A DNA stretch of 64,000 nucleotides, from the NCBI RefSeq assembly GCF_003991195.1, contig NZ_RCWL01000001.1, positions 124,001 to 188,000 on the forward strand, read 5' to 3'. This document shows positions 1 through 8,932 of the stretch, piece after piece; position 1 is the stretch's first letter, and each line of letters starts with the position of its first letter. The stretch comes from Gynurincola endophyticus. GTDB taxonomy: Bacteria > Bacteroidota > Bacteroidia > Chitinophagales > Chitinophagaceae. The notes under the pieces are model-generated. The model made no database searches and had not been told where the DNA came from. It saw only the letters and a list, made by a program, of their open reading frames with translations. Made by a program: the position numbers and the translations under genes.

Positions 1-1
1 G

Positions 2-1840
2 CTGCGTGCACTGGCTTTACACTTAAGAAATCATTTGCCAGAGTTATATAAATGCAGTTATCAGTCGGGTGCTACCAAAGCCGATAGCTGGATAGATATT
101 GAGGGAGGAATTGGTAATCTTTTTTCGTATGCGTCGCTACGCCGTCAATTTCCGGATGAATATTTTTGTACTGACGGGGATGCTGTTCCTTTAGGAAAAC
201 AAGGTTTTTTTATGGCGCAGCACATCCTGGTGCCGAAAGAAGGTGTGGCAGTACATATTAATGCATTCAACTTTCCTGTTTGGGGGATGCTTGAAAAAAT
301 AGCGGTTAATCTGCTGGCCGGCGTTCCGGCAATTGTGAAACCGGCAACAGTAACTTCTTATTTAACAGAACTGGCTGTTAAAATTATTATAGATTCGAAG
401 ATACTTCCCGAAGGAGCTTTGCAGTTGATTACCGGTAGTGCCGGTGATTTATTAAATCACCTTTCTTATCAGGACGTGGTTACTTTTACCGGGTCAGCAC
501 AAACTGGCGCCATGTTAAAAGCACATCCGAGGATTCTGGGCGAAAACATTCCGTTCAACATGGAGGCAGACTCGTTAAATGCCATCGTATTAGGAAATGA
601 TGTAGCTCCTTCCGACCCAGAATGGGATATTTTTATTAAAGAAGTAAGAAGAGAATTAACTATAAAAGCCGGTCAGAAATGTACGGCTATCCGTAGAATT
701 TTTATTCCTCATGATAAAGTGAATGCTGTTGTTGAAGCATTAAAAGCGGCATTAACCGGACTGGTAATCGGTAATCCTGCTAATGAAAAAGTGAGAATGG
801 GCAGCCTTGCAGGTCAGGACCAGAAAAAGGAGCTTAAAGCGCAATTATCTAAATTAACAGCCGAGTCAAGTATAATTTTCGGATCGCTGGATGAGGTGGA
901 TGTGCTGGATGCAGATGCCGAAACCGGAGCGTTTGTATCACCGGTTTTATTGTACAATGAAAATCCGTTCAGCAGCGTTTTAGTACATGAAGTGGAAGCG
1001 TTCGGACCAGTCAGTACGATTATGCCGTATCATCATCTTGACGAAGCTATTCACCTGACCAAGTTAGGAAAGGGATCGCTGGTGTCAACAATAGTAACGG
1101 CTGATGACCGCTTGGCACGCCAGTTTGTATTAGGAGCAGCCACACACCATGGCAGGATTTTGATTTTGAACAGAACTTCGGCAAAGGAAAGTACAGGTCA
1201 TGGTTCGCCATTGCCATTGCTCATTCACGGTGGTCCGGGAAGAGCAGGTGGCGGAGAAGAAATGGGCGGTGTTCGCGGGGTAAAACATTATATGCAGAGA
1301 GTAGCCGTTCAGGGATCTCCGACCTCACTCACCAGGTTGATTAATCAGTATCAACCCAATGCAGAAACAATCAGTGATGGTAAACATCCTTTCAGGAAAT
1401 ATTTTGATGAGCTGGTAATCGGTGAAGAATGGGTGACACATAAACGTACGGTCACCGATGCTGACATCGTGAACTTTGCCAATGTTAGCTGGGATCACTT
1501 TTATGCCCATACAGACCATACTTCTCTTGAAGGAACAATATTTGAAAAACCGGTTGCGCACGGTTATTTTATTCTCAGTGCAGCAGCAGGATTGTTTGTT
1601 GATCCGGCAAAAGGGCCTGTATTATTGAACTATGGATTAGAAGAGTGTAGATTTTTAAAACCGGTTTATGCTGGTACAACAATTGGAGTAAGATTAATCT
1701 GTAAACAGAAAATAAAACAAGAAACAAAATCAGAAGAAGATATTCCTAAAGGTATTGTTAAATGGTATGTGGAAGTGTTGGATCAGCAAAATGAATTAGT
1801 GGCGGTAGCTACCATTTTAACCATGGTAAAAATGAAATAA
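2..1840 (+). CDS. paaZ: Bifunctional aldehyde dehydrogenase / enoyl-CoA (oxepin-CoA) hydratase PaaZ, 5' end cut by window
   Basis: PaaZ opens the oxepin-CoA ring of phenylacetate degradation and oxidises the resulting semialdehyde. The frame is open to the first base of the window, so the first 70 or so residues lie outside; 612 residues are visible against about 680 in the family. The N-terminal part is an aldehyde dehydrogenase with FTGS, the NMEADS glutamate and the catalytic cysteine in AGQKCTAIRR. The last 150 residues form a MaoC-type hot-dog hydratase with the SWDHFYAHTD active-site Asp/His. The next gene (an enoyl-CoA hydratase) follows after 11 nt, so the two are co-transcribed. It lies more than 20 kb from the paaABCDE operon in this window. 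Identification is firm. Confidence 0.95.
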   Translation: MRALALHLRNHLPELYKCSYQSGATKADSWIDIEGGIGNLFSYASLRRQFPDEYFCTDGDAVPLGKQGFFMAQHILVPKEGVAVHINAFNFPVWGMLEKIAVNLLAGVPAIVKPATVTSYLTELAVKIIIDSKILPEGALQLITGSAGDLLNHLSYQDVVTFTGSAQTGAMLKAHPRILGENIPFNMEADSLNAIVLGNDVAPSDPEWDIFIKEVRRELTIKAGQKCTAIRRIFIPHDKVNAVVEALKAALTGLVIGNPANEKVRMGSLAGQDQKKELKAQLSKLTAESSIIFGSLDEVDVLDADAETGAFVSPVLLYNENPFSSVLVHEVEAFGPVSTIMPYHHLDEAIHLTKLGKGSLVSTIVTADDRLARQFVLGAATHHGRILILNRTSAKESTGHGSPLPLLIHGGPGRAGGGEEMGGVRGVKHYMQRVAVQGSPTSLTRLINQYQPNAETISDGKHPFRKYFDELVIGEEWVTHKRTVTDADIVNFANVSWDHFYAHTDHTSLEGTIFEKPVAHGYFILSAAAGLFVDPAKGPVLLNYGLEECRFLKPVYAGTTIGVRLICKQKIKQETKSEEDIPKGIVKWYVEVLDQQNELVAVATILTMVKMK

Positions 1841-1851
1841 AAATTATTCTT

Positions 1852-2634
1852 ATGTTACAAGAAATTAAAGATGGATTTGTTCGGTCAGAAACAAACAATG
1901 GCGTTACGATTATAGAGTTTTATCATCCCCAGCAAAATTCTTTACCATCTAAAATTTTAGCTGAACTCGCAAATACAATTAGTGGTGTAGGTAATGAACC
2001 CGAAACAAAAGTGATTGTATTAAAGTCGGTAGGCGATAAAACATTTTGTGCAGGTGCGTCATTTGATGAACTGTCACAAATCGATAATGAAAAAGATGCA
2101 ATTGAATTCTTTAGCGGTTTTGCAAATGTAATAAATGCAATGCGCCGTTGTGCTAAGTTTATCATTGTACGTGTACAAGGTAAATGTGTAGGTGGTGGTG
2201 TTGGTATTGCAGCTGCAGCCGATTATGCTATTGCTGCAGAAGGGGCAGATATTAAATTAAGCGAACTGGCCGTGGGTATCGGGCCTTTTGTAGTTGGACC
2301 CGCAGTTGAAAGAAAAATCGGAAAGAGTTCATTCAGTCAGTTGGCGATAGATGCTTTTCATTGGAGAAATGCTGATTGGGCGAGAAGAAAAGGGTTATAT
2401 GCTGAATTACACCCTTCTATTGAAAATATGGATGCTTCTATTGAGGGAATGGTCAATCATTTGTCGAGCAGCAGTGTGGAAGCCATGAAAGAATTAAAAA
2501 AAGTATTGTGGGAAGGAACTGATCACTGGAGTACGTTGCTTTATGATCGTGCGAAAATTTCAGGAAGGCTTATTTTAACTCCACATAGTAAAAAAGCAAT
2601 ACAGGCTTTTAAAGAGAAACAGTCAGTAAAATAA
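1852..2634 (+). CDS. Enoyl-CoA hydratase/isomerase family protein of the paa pathway
   Basis: A 260-residue crotonase-fold protein directly behind paaZ. The oxyanion-hole segments are visible (CAGASFDEL and KCVGGGVGIA). The first catalytic glutamate of hydratases, in the GGGCEL segment, is replaced here by glycine (GGGVGIA), while a glutamate is kept in the second position (LSELAVGIGP). This suggests an isomerase or an altered hydratase rather than a classical enoyl-CoA hydratase. Position behind paaZ points to phenylacetyl-CoA breakdown (a PaaF/PaaG-like step), but a genuine paaG is present at 25.6-26.3 kb, so I give no symbol. Confidence 0.85.
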   Translation: MLQEIKDGFVRSETNNGVTIIEFYHPQQNSLPSKILAELANTISGVGNEPETKVIVLKSVGDKTFCAGASFDELSQIDNEKDAIEFFSGFANVINAMRRCAKFIIVRVQGKCVGGGVGIAAAADYAIAAEGADIKLSELAVGIGPFVVGPAVERKIGKSSFSQLAIDAFHWRNADWARRKGLYAELHPSIENMDASIEGMVNHLSSSSVEAMKELKKVLWEGTDHWSTLLYDRAKISGRLILTPHSKKAIQAFKEKQSVK

Positions 2635-2645
2635 ATTGAAAATGG

Positions 2646-2694
2646 AGAATTAAGAGTTTAGAATTCATGAATCGTATTCTAAACTCTTAATTCT
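2646..2694. terminator. Perfect 19-bp inverted repeat, bidirectional terminator
   Basis: Arms 2646-2664 and 2676-2694 are exact reverse complements around an 11-nt loop. The repeat lies between two converging genes (paaZ operon and fabG) and is A/T-rich, so it can end transcription from both sides. Confidence 0.75.
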
Positions 2695-2711
2695 TACCTC
2701 TTCATTCTTAA

Positions 2712-3467
2712 TTAAATATTCAGGCCGCCGCAGGTAGAAATTACCTGGCCGGTAATATAAGAACTTAAATCTGATGCAAGGAACAAAGTAGCATCTGCAA
2801 CTTCTTCTGCTTTACCGAATCTTCCTAAAGGAATTTTTTCCATGAAAGCTTTTCCGGCGTCACCATCTTGTAAATAGTGGGTCATGTCTGTTTCGATGAA
2901 ACCCGGAGCAATTGCATTACAGCGAATGTTTCTGCTTCCTAATTCATGTGCTACAGACTTGGTAAATCCGATAATTCCTGCTTTAGAAGCAGCGTAAGAA
3001 GACTGACCGGCATTTCCTCTAACACCTATAATTGAACTCATGTTGATAATAGAACCTTTCTTCGCTTTCATCATAGGGCGAATAACTTGTTTGGTCATAT
3101 TAAAAACAGATTTCAGATTGATATCCATTACATCATCCCACTGTTCGGGTGTTAAGCGAAGCAGGAGATTATCTTTAGATATTCCAGCGTTGTTTACGCA
3201 GATATCGACTGTTCCGAAATTTTTTACTACATCGGTAACAAAAGCTTCCGAAGCGGCAAAATCGCCGGCATTACTTTGATAAGCTTTAGCCTGAACACCA
3301 TATGATTGTAAGGTGGCTTCTAATTTCTGAGCTTTTTCTGCACTACTATCACTTACGAATGTAAATGCTACATTAGCACCTTGTTCAGCAAGACGTTTGG
3401 CAATAGACTCTCCAATTCCGCGTGCTGCACCAGTAACGATGGCAACTTTACCTTCTAATAATTTCAT
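2712..3467 (-). CDS. fabG: 3-oxoacyl-ACP reductase FabG (SDR family)
   Basis: NADPH-dependent reduction of 3-oxoacyl-ACP in fatty acid elongation. A 251-residue classical short-chain dehydrogenase: TGAARGIG nucleotide-binding motif near residues 12-19, NNAG near 92, catalytic Ser at about 144, and YAASK with Tyr158/Lys162. The C-terminus ITGQVISTCGGLNI is typical of FabG. It stands alone with its own promoter. Because SDRs are numerous, a more specialised acetoacetyl-CoA reductase role cannot be excluded from sequence alone. Confidence 0.88.
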   Translation of the reverse strand: MKLLEGKVAIVTGAARGIGESIAKRLAEQGANVAFTFVSDSSAEKAQKLEATLQSYGVQAKAYQSNAGDFAASEAFVTDVVKNFGTVDICVNNAGISKDNLLLRLTPEQWDDVMDINLKSVFNMTKQVIRPMMKAKKGSIINMSSIIGVRGNAGQSSYAASKAGIIGFTKSVAHELGSRNIRCNAIAPGFIETDMTHYLQDGDAGKAFMEKIPLGRFGKAEEVADATLFLASDLSSYITGQVISTCGGLNI

Positions 3468-3487
3468 ATTGTAACTATATTAAGGGT

Positions 3488-3518
3488 CGAAAATATCGAA
3501 TCGCCTGAATTTATACAA
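3488..3518 (-). promoter_or_regulatory. Probable promoter of fabG
   Basis: On the minus strand TTG (3518-3516) is followed after 20 nt by TATTTTCG (3495-3488), one base off the Bacteroidota -7 consensus TAnnTTTG, ending 20 nt before the fabG start codon. Confidence 0.55.
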
Positions 3519-3534
3519 GTTTATTCGGCATTTT

Positions 3535-5061
3535 CTAGAAGTTAATTTTGAATGGGCCTGCTATCGGTAACATTTCCTCGATATATTTTCGATCGTTACT
3601 TAATCTTGGTACTTTATGCTGGCCGCCCAACTTCCCTCTTTCTTTTAACCATTGAGCAAACATACCCGGATTAAAGGCATGCACTTTGGGTAAACGTAGT
3701 GCTATGTTTTTATGTCTTTTTGCTTCGTAGTCGCTATTAACAGATTGCAGTGTCTGGTCTAATATTTCTATAAAGCGATTAAAATCTACAGGTGCTTTTT
3801 CAAACTCAATCAACCACTCGTGACTACCGTTACCATCTTCAGTAAAATAGATCGGAGCAGCCGAATAATCGTTTACAATTGCATCTGTGGCAAGGCAGGC
3901 TTCCGCTATTGCTTTATCGGTATTGTCTACAATAACTTCTTCACCAAATGCATTGATATAATGTTTAACCCTGCCGCTTACTTTAATTTTGAAAGGATTT
4001 AACGATACAAACTTGATCGTGTCTCCAATGAGGTAGCGCCATAAACCCGCATTGGTGGTAATAATGAGCGCATAGTTTTTATCCAGTTCAACTTCTTTTA
4101 ATCCGATGGTTCTGGGGTTTTCTTTTCCGAACTCTTCCATCGGCATAAATTCATAAAAGATGCCATGGTCTACTAATAACAACATACCGTCTTCATCAGG
4201 ATTATTCTGTGCCGCAAAAAATCCTTCACTGGCGTTATACATTTCCAGGTAGTGAATTTTTTTACCGATAATTCTTTTAAACTGATCGCGATAAGGTGTA
4301 AAGGATACACCGCCATGCATATAAAGTTCCAGGTTAGGCCATACTTCTGCAATGGTAGATTTGCCGGTAATTTCAAGAATCCGTTTAAGCAATACCAGCG
4401 TCCAGGTAGGAACACCAGACAGTGAGGTAACATTTTCTTTGATGGTGCTTTGCGCCAGCATTTCAATTTTGCTTTCCCATTCATCCATCAGGGCAATACT
4501 GAGATCGGGGGTACGTAACCAATGTCCGTAAAACGGAGAGTTTTGTAACAGTACTGCACTCAGGTCACCGTATTGTGCTTCTTCATTTACTGGATTGATA
4601 TTATGAGACCCGCCCAATACTAATCCTTTACCAATTAGCAGGTTTGATTCGGCGTTGAAATTGTAATACAGTGTGAGTACATCTTTAGACGCTTTGTAAT
4701 GGCCGTCTGCCAGCGCTTCATCTGATACCGGAATAAACTTGCTTTTATCGCTGGTAGTACCGCTGCTTTTAGCGAACCAGTTAATCGGCGTATTCCAGAG
4801 TATGTTTTGTTCTCCACTCATGATTCTTTCGATATAAGGTTTGAGGTCCTCATAATCATGAATGGGTACACGTTGTTTAAAATCTTTGATATGGAAAAGC
4901 TGGGAGAATCCATATTTTTTTCCAAACTCTGTATATTGACCAGCAGTAACAAGGTCTTGCAAAACCTCTCTTTGGGCATCGGCCGGATGTTGAATCCAGG
5001 CATCAATGCGCCATAAGCGTAATCTCGCTAGCGACGAAATGGCTGGTGATAAGAACTTCAC
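3535..5061 (-). CDS. GH3 auxin-responsive promoter family protein (acyl-adenylate/amido synthetase fold)
   Basis: A 508-residue member of the GH3 family, which in plants adenylates carboxylic acids and joins them to amino acids; bacterial substrates are unknown. Visible hallmarks: AKSSGTTSDKSKFIPVS as the phosphate-binding loop near residue 92, YNASEGFFAAQ in the middle, and a GDTIKF/VSGRVKHYINAFGEEV segment in the C-terminal third. The start is a GTG; no in-frame ATG exists for the next 80 residues. An ATTTG element ends only four nt before this GTG, as also seen at obgE. It sits alone between fabG and lptB, both also on the minus strand. Confidence 0.85.
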   Translation of the reverse strand: MKFLSPAISSLARLRLWRIDAWIQHPADAQREVLQDLVTAGQYTEFGKKYGFSQLFHIKDFKQRVPIHDYEDLKPYIERIMSGEQNILWNTPINWFAKSSGTTSDKSKFIPVSDEALADGHYKASKDVLTLYYNFNAESNLLIGKGLVLGGSHNINPVNEEAQYGDLSAVLLQNSPFYGHWLRTPDLSIALMDEWESKIEMLAQSTIKENVTSLSGVPTWTLVLLKRILEITGKSTIAEVWPNLELYMHGGVSFTPYRDQFKRIIGKKIHYLEMYNASEGFFAAQNNPDEDGMLLLVDHGIFYEFMPMEEFGKENPRTIGLKEVELDKNYALIITTNAGLWRYLIGDTIKFVSLNPFKIKVSGRVKHYINAFGEEVIVDNTDKAIAEACLATDAIVNDYSAAPIYFTEDGNGSHEWLIEFEKAPVDFNRFIEILDQTLQSVNSDYEAKRHKNIALRLPKVHAFNPGMFAQWLKERGKLGGQHKVPRLSNDRKYIEEMLPIAGPFKINF

Positions 5062-5110
5062 TAGGCAAATTTTTTAATCAATAATAATCGTGCGATAAGG
5101 TTGAGTGGTC

Positions 5111-5905
5111 TTATATAGGATTTGACTGATCTTCAGTTTTTAAACCTCTTAAAGCTTCTTCGTGTAAGTAGTCTTTACGTTTTAATTCAAAGTTTCTACC
5201 CAGATACAATCTTCTTACCTGTTCATCAGAGGCGAGTTCATCAGCGGTTCCGTGTTTGAATATCTTACCATCAATCAACAGATAAGCACGATCACAAATA
5301 GAGAGTGTTTCATTTACGTTGTGATCGGTGATCAGGATACCGATGTTTTTATATTTCAAACGGGCTACAACAGCCTGAATATCTTCTACGGCAATCGGGT
5401 CAACACCGGCAAAAGGCTCATCGAGCAGAATAAATTTAGGACTTACCGCTAAAGCGCGTGCAATTTCGGTTCTTCTTCTTTCTCCGCCGCTCAGAGAGTC
5501 GCCGTTGTTTTTGCGAACGTGATGAAGTCTGAATTCATCCAAAAGTTCTTCCAGCTTGAATCTTTGTTGTTCTTTGGTCAAGTCGGTCATTTCCAGCACA
5601 GCTCTGATATTATCTTCAACGCTTAACTTTCTGAAAACAGAAGCTTCCTGTGGAAGATAACCGATGCCAGACTGAGCTCTTTTATACATAGGGAGCTTGG
5701 TGATATCTTCTTTATCGAGGTATACAGTGCCTTTATCCGGTTTAATCAAACCCACAACCATATAGAAGGAGGTGGTCTTACCTGCTCCGTTCGGTCCTAA
5801 CAAACCTACAATCTCTCCTTGTTTAACACTAAACGACACTTCCTTTACTACAGTTCTGCTGCCATAGGTTTTTACCAATTGTTCGGTATTAATTTCACTT
5901 GCCAA
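5111..5905 (-). CDS. lptB: LPS export ABC transporter ATP-binding protein LptB
   Basis: ATPase that drives lipopolysaccharide extraction from the inner membrane by LptFG. 264 residues: Walker [10 protein letters not shown] near 37, [17 protein letters not shown]-loop region near 84-99 (the typical LptB text), signature LSGGERRR near 138, Walker [13 protein letters not shown] near 159-170. The reading frame starts with TTG (5905) and no ATG or GTG is available nearby, so the TTG start is likely. A TATTTTTG element at 5923-5930 lies 17 nt upstream on the same strand. LptFG partners are not in the window. Confidence 0.92.
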   Translation of the reverse strand: MASEINTEQLVKTYGSRTVVKEVSFSVKQGEIVGLLGPNGAGKTTSFYMVVGLIKPDKGTVYLDKEDITKLPMYKRAQSGIGYLPQEASVFRKLSVEDNIRAVLEMTDLTKEQQRFKLEELLDEFRLHHVRKNNGDSLSGGERRRTEIARALAVSPKFILLDEPFAGVDPIAVEDIQAVVARLKYKNIGILITDHNVNETLSICDRAYLLIDGKIFKHGTADELASDEQVRRLYLGRNFELKRKDYLHEEALRGLKTEDQSNPI

Positions 5906-5959
5906 TTTGAATGTGTTTACTACAAAAATATGGCTTCATATCGATATATTCTTTCCATT

Positions 5960-5994
5960 TTTGTAATTTAACAGACATAAACTGCGTAAGTTTG
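5960..5994 (+). promoter_or_regulatory. Probable promoter of metF
   Basis: TTTG at 5960-5963, 23-nt spacer, TAAGTTTG at 5987-5994 (a full match to TAnnTTTG). The metF ATG follows 16 nt later. Confidence 0.65.
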
Positions 5995-6010
5995 CAGGCA
6001 ATTTAAAATT

Positions 6011-6964
6011 ATGAAAGTAACCGAACATATTGCTCAGGCTAAAAATACCTTGATTTCATTTGAAATACTACCTCCACTCAAAGGAAAGACAATCAATTCA
6101 ATATATGACCATTTAGACCCCTTAATGGAGTTTAAGCCTGCTTACATTAATGTTACTTATCATAGAAGCGAACATGTTTTTAAGAAGAAGGCTGATGGTA
6201 CTTTCGATAAAGTAGAGGTGCGCAAAAGACCCGGTACGGTGGGTATTTGTGCGGCTATCATGAACCATTATAAGGTGGATGCTGTTCCGCATTTGATTTG
6301 TGGCGGCTTTAATAAGCGTGAAACTGAGGATGCCTTGATTGACCTCAACTTCATCGGTGTGAATAACGTATTGGTATTAAGAGGCGACGCTGCTAAAAAT
6401 GAAACACTTTTTGAACCGGAACCTGACGGCAACCGATATGCTACAGATTTGTTAAAACAGGTAACGAATCTAAACAGCGGAATTTACCTGGAAGATGATA
6501 TCAGAGACGGTTTTAAGACGAATTTCTGTATTGGTGTGGCAGGATACCCGGAAAAACACTTTGAGTCACCTAACTTTGAAACCGATCTGGCTTATCTGAA
6601 AGCAAAGGTTGATGGCGGAGCTGACTATATTGTAACGCAAATGTTCTTCGATAACAGGAAATTTTTTGATTTTGTTGACCGTTGCAGAAAGGCTGGTATT
6701 AATGTGCCTATTATTCCGGGATTGAAACCACTTACTACAAAAAAACAATTATCAGTTATTCCAAGAACTTTTCACGTGGATATACCTACTGAACTGAGCA
6801 CAGAAGTAATGAAGTGTAAATCAGATGCTGAAGTAGAGTTAGTAGGGGCTGATTGGCTTTATGAGCAATCTAAAGAGCTAAAGGCTGCCAATGTACCGGT
6901 AATACATTATTATACTTTGGGAAAACCAGCTATTATTAAAAATGTAGTTGAACGCCTGTTTTAA
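6011..6964 (+). CDS. metF: Methylenetetrahydrofolate reductase
   Basis: Flavin-dependent reduction of 5,10-methylene-THF to 5-methyl-THF, feeding methionine synthesis. 317 residues, usual bacterial length. N-terminal SFEILPPLKG corresponds to the SFEFFPP motif (the catalytic Glu), then NVTYH, the PHLICGG strand, VLRGDA, and the FCIGVAGYPEKH segment. The C-terminal part has ADYIVTQMFFD and IIPGLKPL. Monocistronic: own promoter upstream and a strong bidirectional hairpin downstream. Confidence 0.95.
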   Translation: MKVTEHIAQAKNTLISFEILPPLKGKTINSIYDHLDPLMEFKPAYINVTYHRSEHVFKKKADGTFDKVEVRKRPGTVGICAAIMNHYKVDAVPHLICGGFNKRETEDALIDLNFIGVNNVLVLRGDAAKNETLFEPEPDGNRYATDLLKQVTNLNSGIYLEDDIRDGFKTNFCIGVAGYPEKHFESPNFETDLAYLKAKVDGGADYIVTQMFFDNRKFFDFVDRCRKAGINVPIIPGLKPLTTKKQLSVIPRTFHVDIPTELSTEVMKCKSDAEVELVGADWLYEQSKELKAANVPVIHYYTLGKPAIIKNVVERLF

Positions 6965-6985
6965 AATAAAAAAGATTGTACCAAT

Positions 6986-7026
6986 AAAAAAGGATGTTGC
7001 ACCGGTTGTGAGTAACATCCTTTTTT
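6986..7026. terminator. Bidirectional Rho-independent terminator
   Basis: 13-bp perfect stem (6986-6998 with 7014-7026), A-tract on one side and T-tract on the other, between the converging metF and foldase genes. Confidence 0.9.
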
Positions 7027-7057
7027 TTTAAAAAAGTGCAATTGTTTTAAACGCTCT

Positions 7058-8926
7058 TTATAATTTTTTATACAATTTTTTGTTGATTTTTACCGGATAC
7101 TTTTGTTTGAGCTCTTTCATCCATTCATCTTCAATACTTTTCTGATAAGCATTTGTTACATCAATTAAAGCTTCTTCAAAAGTTTTTTGTTCCCCGCCTT
7201 TATGAATTGATTCAATTCCTACCAGGCTTTGCACACCTTCGTTTAAAGAAGGATAAAGTTTTCCTGCAGCCGGTTCCGGTAATTGCAGGGTAGATAAGTC
7301 TTCTTTAGATGTATGAATGAAATAGATATCATTACTCTTTAATTTTTTTAGCTGTTCAATAGTTTGAATTTTATTGATAATGCTACTGATATCTTCATCT
7401 GTGAGTGAACTCAGAAATAGTACTTTGGCATAAGGCTTCCATTTGAAGTCTGATTGGTGCTGACGGTAATATTGCTGTATAGTTGCACTGTCATTTTTGT
7501 TCCATACGTTTGCCTGCATCAGCTCAAACAACATTGTACTCTCTTTGAATGACTGAACCTGTTTGGCATATACGGGTTCATAGCGATCCATATTGTTTCT
7601 GTAATGGCTTTGTAATCTTTGTTGCAGCAACTGATTAAAGTAGAAGTAATAGTCCTCTTCTGAAATAGTTGCCCTGTTTCTACGTAGTTGTTCAAAGTAT
7701 TGTTGCCAGTCTTTGATTTTTATTGACTGCTCCGCATACGTAGCCAATACAATCGAAGTGTCTATTGAAGCATTGTTATCCTGATATGAATGGGCAACTT
7801 GCTTCAACAAAGATATCAGCCCGGCAGAATCTGTTCTTTTTACTGCTAATTTTTGTTCAATTTTTTTATTCAGTACTTCAAAGGCCGTAGAGATTCTGTC
7901 GCTGGTTTCAACCCGTTGTTGCCAGTATTCATTCGAAAATGAATTGATAGAGAGCCGGCTTACCAGTTTTAAAATATGAACGCCGAAACTTGTTTCAAAA
8001 GGTTGAGAGATTTGTCCTTCCTGTTTTAATGAAAAAGCATATTGTTCAAACTGACTGTCATATTCACCTGTGCCGAATGCGTTTAACAGACCCTTGTTTA
8101 TAATTGCTCTCGGGTCGGAATGGTACTTTGTTACTGCGTCATCGAACGTGAATGAGGTATTGAGCTCTTTTTTTATCTTTTGGGCTAATGTAAACAACGA
8201 GTCTCTGTTATGCTGATTGATTTCGCCGGGATAATACAAAGCAATTTGTTGTACCTGTATTTTTCCTTCTGATTTTTTGCTGCCGTCTCTTTTGAAAATA
8301 TACCATTTATTACCATGTCTGAAAGGAACGGTGTACTCATTGTCTTTCAATTGATAAATATGGTTTTCTATTTTATAGGGAAGCGTAAAAGCAGTGATAT
8401 ATCCTACTTCACCCTGATTTTGTTGAACAGTAGGGTCTTCTGAAAATTTTTCTGCTGCTTGCTGAAAAGATAATCCATTCTTTAATGATTCATGTGCTTG
8501 TTTTATTTTTGATTCAGCAAAAACCGGATTTGTATAATCTACCGGTACCACGATATACGATACTTTGATATCTGTTTGTGCTCTTGTTTTTGCTTCTTCT
8601 ATCAAGAATTCATATGTATCAATGTCGTAGCGATATTTATGTAATAAGTGTTCTTTGTAAGAGTTCAGCTCGTTGTTGATAACGAAAGAACGGTCGAGCC
8701 CCTGCGAGTAAGCTTCTTTTACTTTTAACTGGTAATTAATAAAGGTTTCAAGAAATTCTTTTTTTGATTCGGTGGATCTGCCTAAATCTATATTTTCTTT
8801 GTAGGCTTGTTCAAATGATTGTAAAGACACTTCCTGATTACCAATTGAGAAAAGCGTTTGAGAGGCCAGTCCTGAGTAAAAACAACAGGCTATTAAGAGG
8901 CTATACCATTTTTTGCAGGTCTTCAT
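7058..8926 (-). CDS. Periplasmic peptidyl-prolyl isomerase with two parvulin domains
   Basis: A 622-residue SurA/PpiC-type foldase, probably acting on outer-membrane proteins. It has a signal peptide (about 22 residues, ending SGLASQ), an N-terminal chaperone region with LETFINYQLKVKEAYSQGLD (about residues 63-82), then two parvulin repeats near 105-215 and 220-325: FSEDPTVQQNQGEVGYI in the first, GTGEYDSQFEQYAFSLKQ and FGVHILKL in the second. The C-terminal 280 residues are helical and lack a motif I know. It follows the thiol-disulfide gene after 6 nt, so both form one envelope-biogenesis operon. Confidence 0.87.
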   Translation of the reverse strand: MKTCKKWYSLLIACCFYSGLASQTLFSIGNQEVSLQSFEQAYKENIDLGRSTESKKEFLETFINYQLKVKEAYSQGLDRSFVINNELNSYKEHLLHKYRYDIDTYEFLIEEAKTRAQTDIKVSYIVVPVDYTNPVFAESKIKQAHESLKNGLSFQQAAEKFSEDPTVQQNQGEVGYITAFTLPYKIENHIYQLKDNEYTVPFRHGNKWYIFKRDGSKKSEGKIQVQQIALYYPGEINQHNRDSLFTLAQKIKKELNTSFTFDDAVTKYHSDPRAIINKGLLNAFGTGEYDSQFEQYAFSLKQEGQISQPFETSFGVHILKLVSRLSINSFSNEYWQQRVETSDRISTAFEVLNKKIEQKLAVKRTDSAGLISLLKQVAHSYQDNNASIDTSIVLATYAEQSIKIKDWQQYFEQLRRNRATISEEDYYFYFNQLLQQRLQSHYRNNMDRYEPVYAKQVQSFKESTMLFELMQANVWNKNDSATIQQYYRQHQSDFKWKPYAKVLFLSSLTDEDISSIINKIQTIEQLKKLKSNDIYFIHTSKEDLSTLQLPEPAAGKLYPSLNEGVQSLVGIESIHKGGEQKTFEEALIDVTNAYQKSIEDEWMKELKQKYPVKINKKLYKKL

Positions 8927-8932
8927 CAGACT

